From NCBI RefSeq assembly GCF_003217515.1, contig NZ_QJSX01000003.1, positions 124,001 through 188,000 of the forward strand: a stretch of 64,000 bases of DNA, in the 5' to 3' direction. Below the pieces are notes generated by a model, which had not been told where the DNA came from, searched no databases, and saw nothing but the letters and a program-made list of their open reading frames with translations. Position numbers and translations under genes: made by a program. Of this stretch, positions 45,827-54,147 are shown in pieces. Numbering within the stretch: position 1 is the first letter of the stretch; each line of letters starts with the position of its first letter. Source of the stretch: Deinococcus yavapaiensis KR-236 (GTDB lineage: Bacteria; Deinococcota; Deinococci; Deinococcales; Deinococcaceae).

Positions 45827-46111
45827 ATGTGCCAGGCGTGCGCTTCCGACACTTCTCCCAGCGGGGCAAAGAGCCCGCTCGCTCGGGGTATGCTGATGCT
45901 CGTGCGCTTCTATCGGCGGCACCTGTCTTCCTTGAAGGGAGCGGGTACCTGCCGCTTCACGCCCACCTGCTCCGCGTACGCGGTGACCGCCATCGAGCGG
46001 TTCGGCGCTTGGCGGGGCGGTTCGATGAGCGTGAGGCGCATCCTGCGATGTCATCCGTGGCATCCGGGCGGGTACGATCCGGTTCCCGAGCCGAACGTGC
46101 CCGACGCGTGA
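45827..46111 (+). CDS. yidD: Membrane protein insertion efficiency factor YidD
   Basis: A 94-residue YidD protein that helps YidC insert membrane proteins. Seen: MLVRFYRRHLSSLKGAGTCRFTPTCSAYAVTAIERFGAWRGGSMSVRRILRCHPWHPGGYDPVP, the family pattern with its three cysteines (given as residues 24-88). ATG 45827 is 6 nt behind a TACACT box, which suggests a leaderless internal promoter. ATG 45890 would give a shorter protein starting at the conserved part, and ATG 45806 is also open. It lies between rnpA and yidC as usual. Confidence 0.88.
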   Translation: MCQACASDTSPSGAKSPLARGMLMLVRFYRRHLSSLKGAGTCRFTPTCSAYAVTAIERFGAWRGGSMSVRRILRCHPWHPGGYDPVPEPNVPDA

Positions 46112-46129
46112 GGAGCGCAGCGTAGAAAC

Positions 46130-47707
46130 ATGAAACGATTCCTTTTGCCCCTTCTGGCCGCCATTGGCCTCGGTACCGCCAGCGCGAACGTCAATCCCGA
46201 GTGGATCAAAGCGGACTTCAACGGCGACGGCCGACAAGACGTCATCGCCACGACCAACCTCAAGGACGTCGTCTTCAACGACCGCGGCGAAATCATCTTC
46301 TACCACGTCAAGGCCACGGCGGGCACCCGCTTCATCCAAGCGAAGGGTGAAGGTCAAAACACCACCTACGACTTCAACCGTCTCAAGAGCCAAGTGAACC
46401 TCGTGCGCTCGGGCAGCGGCTTGCAAGTCGTGCTTCCCGGCAACACGGCCAAGCCGTCGACCGTGCAACCGCCGCGAGTCGGTAAGAACGCCAAGGGCCA
46501 GCTCACGGCGACGTTCAACTACCAGCAAGGCGACGTCTCCGTCACGAAGAGCGTCGTGCTGCAACCCCGTCAGTTCGGCTTCGACGTCGAAACGAACGTC
46601 ACGGGCGCCGATCGGTACGACCTGAACTTCTCGGGGCTCGCGCGCAACAACAATCCTTCCACGAAGGCCGTGCAGCAAGGCGCCGCCGACGTCCGTACCT
46701 CCGGAAGCGTCGACAACGTCCGCTACGCCGCCTTGCAAGAAGCCATCAATCCCTTCTTCGATCCGCAATCGCAATTCAAGACGGCTCTCATCGTGCGGCC
46801 CATCGGCGACACGCGTTTCGGCGCCACGCTGCAAGGCGGCGAGAACGCCCGCCTCACCCTGACGGGCCTCACCGGAAACGCCCGCCTCGAAGTGTACGGC
46901 GGCAAGAACGAGCTCATCCGCTTGTACAAAGAGGACTTTCTGCGCGAGCCGGGCCTCTTTCGCCCGAACGTCTTCGGCGACTTGTCGCTGCTGATCGCGC
47001 AACTGATGGACATTTTGTACCGCTTCGTCGGCAACTGGGGTCTCGTGATCGTCGCGATCACCGTCCTGATTCGCCTCGCCATCTGGCCGATCATGCAAAA
47101 CCAGATGCGCTACACGACGAAGTTGCAGTTCGTTCAACCCGAGCTTCAAAAGATCAACGAGAAGTACGCCGACGATCAGCAAAAGCGCATGGAAGCGACG
47201 ATGGCTCTGTACAAGGAGCACAACGTCAACCCGGCAGGTTGTCTCCCGGTGTTCATCCAGATTCCGATCTTGGCTGTGCTGTGGAACACGATGCGTAACT
47301 TCGAGTTCAACAGCGGCTTGTTCTGGCTGCCCGACCTTTCGATTCCCGATCCGCTGTACATCTTGGCGGTGCTGTACGTCGCCGCGAACTTGCTGAGCAT
47401 CTACATCGGAACGCGCAAGGCGCCGCAGATGTTCAAGCAGCAGGCGTTCATCTACGTCATCTTCGCGTACTTCGCCATCACCTTCCCTGCGGGCGTGACG
47501 CTGTACTGGATCTTGTCGTCCCTCGTCGGCATCGTCCAGCAGATCCTCATCAATCGTCAGATGGAACGCACCATGGCGTCCCTCAACGTGAGCCGCGTCG
47601 CGCCAGCGGGCGGCCCGAGCGTTTCTCCGAGCGCTCCCAAGTCGAGCAAGCCGCTGCCGAACGCCAACCAAGGCGGGCAAGCGAAGAACAAGCGCCAGAA
47701 AGAGTGA
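46130..47707 (+). CDS. yidC: Membrane protein insertase YidC
   Basis: A 525-residue Oxa1/YidC insertase. It has a signal peptide-like start (MKRFLLPLLAAIGLGTASA), a large periplasmic-type beta domain (about 25-270) as in Gram-negative YidC, then five membrane helices. The Oxa1 core includes NWGLVIVAITVLIRLAIWPIMQNQMRYTTKLQ, NPAGCLPVFIQIPILAVLWNTMRN and AYFAITFPAGVTLYWILSSLVGIVQQ. A Pro/Ser/Lys-rich tail ends it. It follows yidD by 18 bp and is closed by a strong terminator. Confidence 0.96.
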   Translation: MKRFLLPLLAAIGLGTASANVNPEWIKADFNGDGRQDVIATTNLKDVVFNDRGEIIFYHVKATAGTRFIQAKGEGQNTTYDFNRLKSQVNLVRSGSGLQVVLPGNTAKPSTVQPPRVGKNAKGQLTATFNYQQGDVSVTKSVVLQPRQFGFDVETNVTGADRYDLNFSGLARNNNPSTKAVQQGAADVRTSGSVDNVRYAALQEAINPFFDPQSQFKTALIVRPIGDTRFGATLQGGENARLTLTGLTGNARLEVYGGKNELIRLYKEDFLREPGLFRPNVFGDLSLLIAQLMDILYRFVGNWGLVIVAITVLIRLAIWPIMQNQMRYTTKLQFVQPELQKINEKYADDQQKRMEATMALYKEHNVNPAGCLPVFIQIPILAVLWNTMRNFEFNSGLFWLPDLSIPDPLYILAVLYVAANLLSIYIGTRKAPQMFKQQAFIYVIFAYFAITFPAGVTLYWILSSLVGIVQQILINRQMERTMASLNVSRVAPAGGPSVSPSAPKSSKPLPNANQGGQAKNKRQKE

Positions 47708-47723
47708 CCTCTCCCGAGGCTCC

Positions 47724-47746
47724 GCCCCCCTTCGAGGGGGGCTTTT
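47724..47746 (+). terminator. Terminator after yidC
   Basis: Stem GCCCCCC / GGGGGGC with loop TTCGA, followed by TTTT. Confidence 0.85.
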
Positions 47747-47821
47747 GGTTTGTGGCCTTCGCCGCGAGGCGAAGGCCGAGGGACCGAGGCGCGTGGGGTT
47801 TGACGTACAATGAAGAACATC

Positions 47822-48403
47822 ATGGACAAGAAGACGAACCTCGACGATTATCTCGCCGACCTCGGCATCAGTGAAGCCGAGGACGAGGCGCCCACCCGCA
47901 AGGCGCCGAGCCGGCCTGAAGCGATCGGCAAGACCGCCGCGCCCGAAGAGCCGCTCGTCATCGTGGAGCGCTTCCTGCACGGTCTCGTGACGCGCCTCGA
48001 CGAAGGACTCGACGTGCGCGCCTCGGAAGTCGAGGACGGTATCGAAGCGGAAGTCGTCGGAGAGCGCGCCGCGCGCTTCGCGGGCCGTGAGGGCCGCACG
48101 TTGAGCGCCGTCGAGACGCTCGCGTACGCCGTCTTGACGAAGCACACGGGCCGCAGCGACGTGCGTGTGCGCATAGACGCGGGCGGTTTCCGGCGGCGTC
48201 ACGCCGAGACGCTCGCCAAGCTCGCCGAGCGCCTCGCCGTGCAAGTCGCCAAGAGCGGCGAGCCTCACGAACTGCAACCCATGCCGCCCGCCGATCGGCG
48301 CATCATGCACATCACCCTCAAGGACCATCCGGACGTCATGACGGAATCCGTCGGGGAAGGATCGGGCCGTCACCTCGTCATCAAGCCGCGTCACGCGAGC
48401 TGA
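47822..48403 (+). CDS. khpB: KhpB/Jag RNA-binding protein
   Basis: A 193-residue protein of the Jag/SpoIIIJ-associated group. It has an acidic N-terminal region (about 1-50), a KH-type domain (about 50-120, LVIVERFLHGLVTRLDEGLDVRASEVEDGIEAEVVGE), and a C-terminal R3H domain (RRHAETLAKLAERLAVQVAKSGEPHELQPMPPADRRIMHITLKDH). It binds RNA, usually with KhpA, and affects cell-wall growth in other bacteria. TACAAT lies 10 nt before ATG 47822; ATG 47810 is four codons earlier but overlaps that box. Its place after yidC is conserved. Confidence 0.9.
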   Translation: MDKKTNLDDYLADLGISEAEDEAPTRKAPSRPEAIGKTAAPEEPLVIVERFLHGLVTRLDEGLDVRASEVEDGIEAEVVGERAARFAGREGRTLSAVETLAYAVLTKHTGRSDVRVRIDAGGFRRRHAETLAKLAERLAVQVAKSGEPHELQPMPPADRRIMHITLKDHPDVMTESVGEGSGRHLVIKPRHAS

Positions 48404-48407
48404 CCGA

Positions 48408-49214
48408 TTGTCGACGCTCGCCGAGTACCTTCGGGAACTCACCCGTCGCTTCGAAGCGGCGGGTGTTCCTTCGCCTCGCTTCGACGCGGACGCTCTCGTG
48501 ATGCACGCGCTCGGGTGGTCGCGCGCGGACCTCGTGACGCGGCGCGACCTTGACGTGCCGCTCGAAATTCTCGAACCGCTCGCGCGGCGCCGCGAAGCGC
48601 GCGAACCCTTGCAGCACCTCCTCGGCGAGGTCGAGTGGGGCGAGTTGACTTTGAAGGTGTCGCCCGCCGCGCTGATTCCGCGTCCCGAAACGGAAGTGCT
48701 GCTGGAACTCGTTTTGCAGTGCCTGCGTGGCGTCGCCGCCCCGAGAGTGCTCGACGTCGGCACCGGAACGGGCGTGCTCGCCTTGGGCGTCAAGGCCGCT
48801 CGCCCCGACGCGGTCGTCCTCGCGACGGACGTCAGCGAGGACGCGCTCGAACTCGCGCGGGAGAACGCCGCTCGGCTCGAACTCGACGTCGAATTCGTCC
48901 TCGGCGACCTCACGGCGAACTTGGCCGGGCCTTTCAACGCGGTCGTGTCCAACCCGCCCTACCTGCCCGACGCGGACGCCGCGCGAGCTCAGCCCGAGGT
49001 GCGCCACGATCCGAGCCTCGCGTTGTACGGGGGTCCGGACGGTCTCGCGCTCGCGCGACGCCTCGTGCTCGAAGCCGAGCGTCTCACGACGCGTCTGGCC
49101 CTCGAACTCGATCCTCGCAACGTGCGCGTCTTGGCGTCGGAGATGACGGGATGGACGGTCACCGTCCATCCCGACTTGACGGGAAGGGACCGCTTCCTGC
49201 TCGCGTCAAAGTAA
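48408..49214 (+). CDS. prmC: Release-factor glutamine methyltransferase
   Basis: A 268-residue HemK/PrmC enzyme that methylates the Gln of the GGQ motif in peptide-release factors using S-adenosylmethionine. Seen: an N-terminal five-helix domain, REPLQHLLGEVEWGELTLKVSPAALIPRPETE, the SAM loop VLDVGTGTGVLALGVKAARP, and the substrate motif VVSNPPYLPDAD. The TTG start lies 4 bp after the khpB stop. The end overlaps the convergent alkyltransferase-like gene by 9 bp. Confidence 0.95.
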   Translation: MSTLAEYLRELTRRFEAAGVPSPRFDADALVMHALGWSRADLVTRRDLDVPLEILEPLARRREAREPLQHLLGEVEWGELTLKVSPAALIPRPETEVLLELVLQCLRGVAAPRVLDVGTGTGVLALGVKAARPDAVVLATDVSEDALELARENAARLELDVEFVLGDLTANLAGPFNAVVSNPPYLPDADAARAQPEVRHDPSLALYGGPDGLALARRLVLEAERLTTRLALELDPRNVRVLASEMTGWTVTVHPDLTGRDRFLLASK

Positions 49215-49538
49215 GCTCGGCTGCTCGTCTTCGCGGTCCGGCCACCATTGCAGCTTCTTCAAATCGCACTTGCCCGCGTCGTCGAAGGTGACACCTTCGG
49301 CTTCCAGCAAGGCGCGTTGCGCCTCGCCGAAGCCGACTTTGTACGTGCTGATCGCGCCTTGCGAGTTGATGACGCGGTGCCACGGCAAGTCCGAATCGGC
49401 GAGTCCCTGCATGATGAACCCGACTTGGCGAGCGTTGCCCGGCCCGCCCGCGAGCAAGGCGAGTTGACCGTACGTCATCACGCGGCCCGTGGGAATGCGC
49501 GCGACGAAGCCGAGGACGCTGTCACGAAAGCCTTGCAC
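49206..49538 (-). CDS. Alkyltransferase-like protein (ATL, no active-site Cys)
   Basis: A 110-residue homologue of the DNA-binding domain of O6-alkylguanine-DNA alkyltransferase. The active-site PCHRV is PWHRVI here (52-57), with Trp53 in place of Cys, the mark of ATL proteins. These bind O6-alkylguanine, flip it and mark it for nucleotide excision repair rather than repairing it directly (established). IPTGRVMTYGQLALLAGGPGNARQVGFIMQGL is the usual helix-turn-helix. The GTG start has TAGAAT 9 nt upstream. Shares its 3' end with prmC. Confidence 0.93.
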   Translation of the reverse strand: MQGFRDSVLGFVARIPTGRVMTYGQLALLAGGPGNARQVGFIMQGLADSDLPWHRVINSQGAISTYKVGFGEAQRALLEAEGVTFDDAGKCDLKKLQWWPDREDEQPSLL

Positions 49539-49548
49539 GGCGCTGATT

Positions 49549-50055
49549 CTACCGCGCTTCCCGCAGCGGCGCCCACAAGGCGTCCTCACCGGGAAGGGGA
49601 AAGCCGTTCGTCTTCAGGGCCAAGAGAATCTGCCCGCGGTGGTGCGCGTCGTGAATCAGCATGTGGGCGAGAAACGCCGTCGGTGAAGCGTGCGGACCCT
49701 CGCCCCATTCGTTCGGCTGACCGCCGAGCATGAAGGCGGCTTGCCAAGCGTCGTCGCGCGTCCGCTCGAAGGCGTCCCGAACGCGCGTTATGTCCGTCTC
49801 GGCGAGGCGCGCGTTCTCGTCGTACAAGGTCGGCACGCCACGCATGGCGTCCTCGCTTCGCAAGCTTCCCCAGTACTTCGTCGTGCCGACCATGTGAGCG
49901 AGGTGCTCGGCGACCGTGAAGCCGCCGCCGGGCGTCACCGCCGAGAGCATCTCGGGCGTGAGGTGCTTCAGTAACGCCGCGTTCACCTCGGCGTTCGCTC
50001 GCCATACCGCCGAGAGGTCGCGAAGTCCGTCTTCTGTTCCCGACATTTCGTTCAT
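49549..50055 (-). CDS. DinB-family protein
   Basis: A 168-residue four-helix protein of the DinB/YfiT type. Metal-binding His residues appear in VAEHLAHMVGTTKYW and in LAHMLIHDAHHRGQILLALK near the end. The family includes damage-induced proteins and thiol transferases; it is expanded in Deinococcus. The actual reaction is unknown. It lies 10 bp upstream of the ATL gene on the same strand. ATG 50055 fits the family start. Confidence 0.88.
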   Translation of the reverse strand: MNEMSGTEDGLRDLSAVWRANAEVNAALLKHLTPEMLSAVTPGGGFTVAEHLAHMVGTTKYWGSLRSEDAMRGVPTLYDENARLAETDITRVRDAFERTRDDAWQAAFMLGGQPNEWGEGPHASPTAFLAHMLIHDAHHRGQILLALKTNGFPLPGEDALWAPLREAR

Positions 50056-50104
50056 GCTCGCCTCCGCTCGTAGCATACTCTTTCGAGCGAAAGGACGAGT
50101 CCGC

Positions 50105-50935
50105 TTAGGAAAACGTCAACTCGGCGTGACCGGGCGAGGCGAGGTCCGCGAACACCTTCAAGCCCGCGCGGTCGGGCGGTTCGAGGTGGTAGCGGAAGTT
50201 CCACAGGTAGTGCTGCACGACTCGCCACGGCAAGCCCAGCTTGCTGGCGTGCGCCTGCGAGATCTCGCCGAGGTGCCCGACGCCCCAGCGGCGCGCGTTG
50301 CGCATCGCGAGTTGCAAGTCTCGCGGCGGCGGATTGTCCTTGCGATGGGCCCACACGGCGAACACGAACGGATGCCCGGTCAGCTCGTACCACTTCTGCG
50401 CGAGATCCGTGACGATCACTCCGCGCCCCGTGTGCGGCAAGTCCAGCATCGAAACGTCCTCGGAAATCGGCCCGACGACCTCGTACCACTCGCGCAAGGC
50501 CGAGTCGCCGATGCGCAGCACGCCGTCGTACCCTTGGGAAAGCAGTTCGAGCGCCGTGCCCTCCGCGCGAATCAAGTGGGCGTCGATGCCGCTTTTCTGC
50601 AGCAGCACCCGCAGCAACTCCACGGACGTCGCGCTTTGACTCGTGAGGGCGATCTTGACGTCCGAGAGCTCCTCCCACGGCTTGACGTGAAAGAGGTTCA
50701 CGCTGTACACGGCGCCCAGCACTGCCACGCTGAAGTCGTGCAGAGCGGCGAGGTGGTCGGCGTGGCGGATGAACTCGAAGACGCTGATGTTGGCGAGGTC
50801 CACCCGCCCGTCGAGCAGGGCGGCGTTCATGGCGGTCGGAACGCCGCTCACGAACTGCACGCCCTCTGGAAACTCGAGGCGGTCCGTGAGCGGCGCGACG
50901 TTCGTGTAATGAATCAGACCGACGTGGTACGTCAC
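50105..50935 (-). CDS. mqnA: Chorismate dehydratase MqnA
   Basis: A 276-residue enzyme of the futalosine pathway that dehydrates chorismate to 3-enolpyruvylbenzoate, the first step to menaquinone. It has a periplasmic-binding-protein-like fold: VGLIHYTNVAPLTDRLEF, VDLANISVFEFIRHADH, IALTSQSATSVELLRVLL, and DGVLRIGDSAL. GTG start. It is transcribed after mqnE, 97 bp downstream on the same strand, so the second enzyme in the pathway is encoded beside it. Confidence 0.93.
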   Translation of the reverse strand: MTYHVGLIHYTNVAPLTDRLEFPEGVQFVSGVPTAMNAALLDGRVDLANISVFEFIRHADHLAALHDFSVAVLGAVYSVNLFHVKPWEELSDVKIALTSQSATSVELLRVLLQKSGIDAHLIRAEGTALELLSQGYDGVLRIGDSALREWYEVVGPISEDVSMLDLPHTGRGVIVTDLAQKWYELTGHPFVFAVWAHRKDNPPPRDLQLAMRNARRWGVGHLGEISQAHASKLGLPWRVVQHYLWNFRYHLEPPDRAGLKVFADLASPGHAELTFS

Positions 50936-51032
50936 GGCGCCACCGACACGCTCACCGCGCGCCCTGTTCCCGAGTCACGCCCGAGCACGTGAACCGCCCG
51001 CCGCTCGAAGGCGCGAGCCTCGTCGCCCGCGC

Positions 51033-52157
51033 TCAATCCGCCGCTTCCTTTTCGCCGAAGATCTCGAGCTCGTTGTAGAAGGCGTCGCGCAGCACGGGCA
51101 CGCGACCTGCCGACCGGATCATGGAGATGAGCTTGTCCTTGCTGATCTTCATGGGGCTCGTCGCGCCCGCCGCGTGCGCGATGTGCTCTTCTTGAATCGT
51201 CCCGTCGATGTCCGAGACGCCCCAATCGAGGCTGACTTGCACGAGTTCCGAGCCGATCATGACCCAGTAGCCTTTGACGTGCGCGAAGTTGTCGAGGTAG
51301 ACGCGCGCCACGGCGAGGTTACGAAGATCGTCGAGGCCCGTCGTGTACTCGGTCTTGCCGAGATTTTGCGCGAGGGTGTTGCCCATCGGCTGAAAGGCGA
51401 GCGGAATGAACGAGTGGAAGCCGCCCGTCTCGTCTTGCAAGGTGCGAAGACGGTCGATGTGATCGAGGCGCTCCTCGAGGGTCTCGATGTGCCCGTACAG
51501 CATCGTGGCATTCGTCCGCAGGCCCAGCGAGTGCGCCTCCCGGTGAATCTGCAGCCACTTTTCCGCCTTGACCTTGTTCTTGGCGACTTGCTTGCGCACA
51601 CGGTCCGCGAAGATCTCGGCGCCCCCGCCCGGAAGCGCGGCGAGGCCCGCCTCCTTGAGTTCACGCAGAACTTCCAACGTCGGCTTCTTGCTGATCTTCG
51701 AAAGGTGCTCGATTTCGGCGGCCGTGAACGCCTTGACTTGCAAGCCGGGAAAGTTGGCGTTGAGGGCCCGGACCATTTCGGGGTAGTAGCTCCACGGACG
51801 GTTGGGGTGGTGACCCGACGACATGTGGAGTTCCGTGATGCCGGGCTCCCAACGTTCACGAACTTTCGCGACGACATCGTCGACATCGTAGTCCCACGCG
51901 CGCTCCTCGCCTTTGCGAGCGGCGAAGGCGCAGAAGGTGCAGCCGACGTAGCAGATGTTCGTGAATTCGAGGCGCATGGAGTGCACGAAGTACACCTTGT
52001 CGCCGTGCAGGCGCTCGCGCGCGAGGTTCGCCAGACGCATGAGGGTGTTGAGGTCGGGCGTGTGGTACAGCAGCAGTCCCTCCTCGAAGGTGAGGCGCTC
52101 GCCCGCCTCGACTTTCTCGGCGATGGACACGAGCTGAGGGTCGCGAATCCACTTCAT
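51033..52157 (-). CDS. mqnE: Aminofutalosine synthase MqnE
   Basis: A 374-residue radical-SAM enzyme. It joins 3-enolpyruvylbenzoate to adenosine (from SAM) to give aminofutalosine in menaquinone synthesis. Seen: the [4Fe-4S] motif CYVGCTFC with Cys69, Cys73 and Cys76, ELHMSSGHHPNRPWSYYPEMVRALNANFPGLQVKAFTAAEIEHL, and ELKEAGLAALPGGGAEIF, which fit MqnE better than the related MqnC. TAAACT lies 6 nt before the ATG (leaderless). Operon with mqnA. Confidence 0.93.
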   Translation of the reverse strand: MKWIRDPQLVSIAEKVEAGERLTFEEGLLLYHTPDLNTLMRLANLARERLHGDKVYFVHSMRLEFTNICYVGCTFCAFAARKGEERAWDYDVDDVVAKVRERWEPGITELHMSSGHHPNRPWSYYPEMVRALNANFPGLQVKAFTAAEIEHLSKISKKPTLEVLRELKEAGLAALPGGGAEIFADRVRKQVAKNKVKAEKWLQIHREAHSLGLRTNATMLYGHIETLEERLDHIDRLRTLQDETGGFHSFIPLAFQPMGNTLAQNLGKTEYTTGLDDLRNLAVARVYLDNFAHVKGYWVMIGSELVQVSLDWGVSDIDGTIQEEHIAHAAGATSPMKISKDKLISMIRSAGRVPVLRDAFYNELEIFGEKEAAD

Positions 52158-52259
52158 GCCCTCAGTTTAGAACGCATAGCGGGGGGCAAACGTACCCCGG
52201 CTCGGACCGTATCGTTTCGGTTTGACGTTTCCGTTAGGTTCGGCGCGCAGGGTGAGGGC

Positions 52260-52727
52260 ATGAACTCGAAGCGCTTCTTGCCGGCCGCCGCGCTCCTCGT
52301 CGCCGCGCCCTTCGCGTACGCTGCCCAAGCGGGCACGACGCAAAAAGTCACCGTGACGATGTCGGAGATGATGTTCATGCCGATGAAGCTCTCGTTTCAA
52401 GCGGGCCGTAAAGTCGAGCTCACCATCGTGGACGGCGGCCGAGCACCGCACGAATTCCAAGCGTACGACGTGCCGAAGAACTCGCCGAGCGGCGAGGAAG
52501 CGTGGGACGCCTACATCGAGAAGCACGCTTGGTGGCTCGGCGCGAAGGACGTGAAGCTCACCGTGAACGGCAAGGCCAAGGCGGGATCGTTCATGGAAGT
52601 GAACCTCAAGCCGGGCGAGAAGGCCGTCTTGACGTTCACGCCCACCAAGAAGGGCACGTTCGAGATGGCGTGCCACTACCCGGGACACTACGAGTCGGGC
52701 ATGAAGGGCGCCGTCACCGTGAAGTGA
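52260..52727 (+). CDS. Exported cupredoxin-domain protein
   Basis: A 155-residue protein with a signal peptide (MNSKRFLPAAALLVAAPFAYAAQA) and one plastocyanin-like domain. The copper site is visible: His in GGRAPHEFQAY, then Cys, His and Met in FEMACHYPGHYESGMKG. The order matches type 1 blue-copper proteins, so it is probably an extracytoplasmic electron carrier or copper binder. TTGACG lies about 38 bp upstream and GGGTGAGGG just before the ATG. Its stop lies in the terminator stem. Confidence 0.88.
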   Translation: MNSKRFLPAAALLVAAPFAYAAQAGTTQKVTVTMSEMMFMPMKLSFQAGRKVELTIVDGGRAPHEFQAYDVPKNSPSGEEAWDAYIEKHAWWLGAKDVKLTVNGKAKAGSFMEVNLKPGEKAVLTFTPTKKGTFEMACHYPGHYESGMKGAVTVK

Positions 52728-52785
52728 GCGAGCAAACGAGAAGGGCGGGTCGTATCGACCCGCCCTTCTCGTTTGCTCGCTCTCG
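52726..52785. terminator. Very long bidirectional terminator
   Basis: A perfect 27-bp stem (52726-52752 with 52756-52782) and a 3-nt loop TAT between the convergent cupredoxin and tldE genes. The stem begins inside the cupredoxin stop codon. A+T-rich lower arms take the place of a T-run in both directions. Confidence 0.85.
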
Positions 52786-52791
52786 ACGGTC

Positions 52792-54147
52792 TTATTGCCC
52801 GCCGACGTTGATGCTCGAAATGCGCACGCTCGGCGCGATCGCGCCGTAAATGCTCATCTTCGTGTCGCTTCCGACCGCTTCCACGCTCCTAAGCAAATCG
52901 AGGAAGTTCCCGGCCACCGTGAAGACGTCGAGAGGGTAAGCGACGACGCCGTTCTCGACCCAGAATCCTTCGGCTTGCAAGCTGAACTCGCCGGTGATCG
53001 GGTTGGCGCCCGCGTGGACGCCTTGCACGTCGGTGAGCAGCAAGCCCGTCCCGAGTTGCGTCAGCAAGTCGTCGCGCGTGCCTTCGCCGGACGCGAGGAC
53101 GAAGTTGGTGGGGGAGACGCCGACCGTGCCTTTGTACGACGGTCGGCTGGCGTGCCCGGTGCTGGACACGCCAGCCTTCGCCGCCGTCTCGGTGTTGTGC
53201 AGAAAGCCGCGAAGTTCGCCGCCTTGCACGAGCGTGACGGGCGCGCTCGGATAACCTTCCGCGTCGAAGGGCCGCGACGAGAGGCCGCGCTCCAGCGTGG
53301 CGTCGTCGAGAATCGTGACGAGGTCACTTCCGATCCGCTCACCGAGCTTCGACGCGAGCGGGCTCTTGCCTTCCTCGACCATCTTTCCGCTGAAGATGCC
53401 CGAGAACACGGCGAGCAGAAGGGCCATGCACTCGTTTTCGATCACGGCGGGAAAGACGCCGCTCGGCGCGGGCCTCGCGCCGAGCAAGGCGAGCGCCTTG
53501 CGTGTCGCTTCGAGGGCCGTCGCCGTCGGATCGAGCTCCTCGAATTCGCGCGTCACTTGGAACGCCATCTTCATCTTGTTCTGCCCGTCCTCGGCGACGA
53601 GCGGCCCGAGGTACTGGTAGGCGTGCAGTTCTTTGAACGCCCGGTCGAGCCCCTCGGTGTTCGCGACGGCCGTCTCGCTTTCGCCGTCGCTGTACTCGGC
53701 GTACGGCACTGTCACGACGCGCGCGTCGCTCTCCTTGGCGGCTTGCTCCAAGCGCAACGCCACGGCGACCTTGCGTTCGACCGTCACGCCGCTCAGCCCT
53801 TCACCGAACAGATCCATGGCGGGCGGTTCGGCGTGCGCGGCGAGGACGGCGTGCGGAGCGGGCTCGACGAGCTCTGCGTTCTCCACGGCGCTTCGAAAGG
53901 CGCGCGACAACGCGTCACGCGAAAGGTTCTCGGTGTACGCGTAGCCCCACGCTCCGTTCGAGAGCGCGCGCAAGCCCACGCCTTGCTTGCTCGACAGCTT
54001 GAATTCGCTGACTTGCCCGCCGAAGGCCTGCACGGTCGTCTCCGTTCCGCGCTGCGCGAACACCTCGAGCTGCACGCCCCGCTCCTTGGCGAGGCTCAAG
54101 AGGAAGCTGCGCGCCTCCTCGAACTTCAGTTGAGTGTTGGCGGTCAC
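52792..54147 (-). CDS. tldE: TldE/PmbA subunit of the TldD-TldE protease
   Basis: A 451-residue partner of the TldD metalloprotease. It shows SSKQGVGLRALSNGAWGYAYTENLSRDALSRAFRSAVENA, FEELDPTATALEATRKAL, SGVFPAVIENECMALLLAVFSGIFSGKMVEEGKSPLASKLGERI and GVSPTNFVLASGEGT. The HExxxH motif of TldD is absent, as expected for TldE. The complex degrades unfolded peptides and matures some ribosomal peptides. GTG 54147 overlaps the tldD stop by 4 bp (GTGA), so they are coupled. Confidence 0.93.
   Translation of the reverse strand: MTANTQLKFEEARSFLLSLAKERGVQLEVFAQRGTETTVQAFGGQVSEFKLSSKQGVGLRALSNGAWGYAYTENLSRDALSRAFRSAVENAELVEPAPHAVLAAHAEPPAMDLFGEGLSGVTVERKVAVALRLEQAAKESDARVVTVPYAEYSDGESETAVANTEGLDRAFKELHAYQYLGPLVAEDGQNKMKMAFQVTREFEELDPTATALEATRKALALLGARPAPSGVFPAVIENECMALLLAVFSGIFSGKMVEEGKSPLASKLGERIGSDLVTILDDATLERGLSSRPFDAEGYPSAPVTLVQGGELRGFLHNTETAAKAGVSSTGHASRPSYKGTVGVSPTNFVLASGEGTRDDLLTQLGTGLLLTDVQGVHAGANPITGEFSLQAEGFWVENGVVAYPLDVFTVAGNFLDLLRSVEAVGSDTKMSIYGAIAPSVRISSINVGGQ

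Noticed and set aside
45311..48952. A 1213-codon open frame on the minus strand
   Set aside because: It lies antisense to rnpA, yidD, yidC, khpB and prmC, all clear genes. Long empty antisense frames are expected in DNA this rich in G+C, and the translation has no domain.
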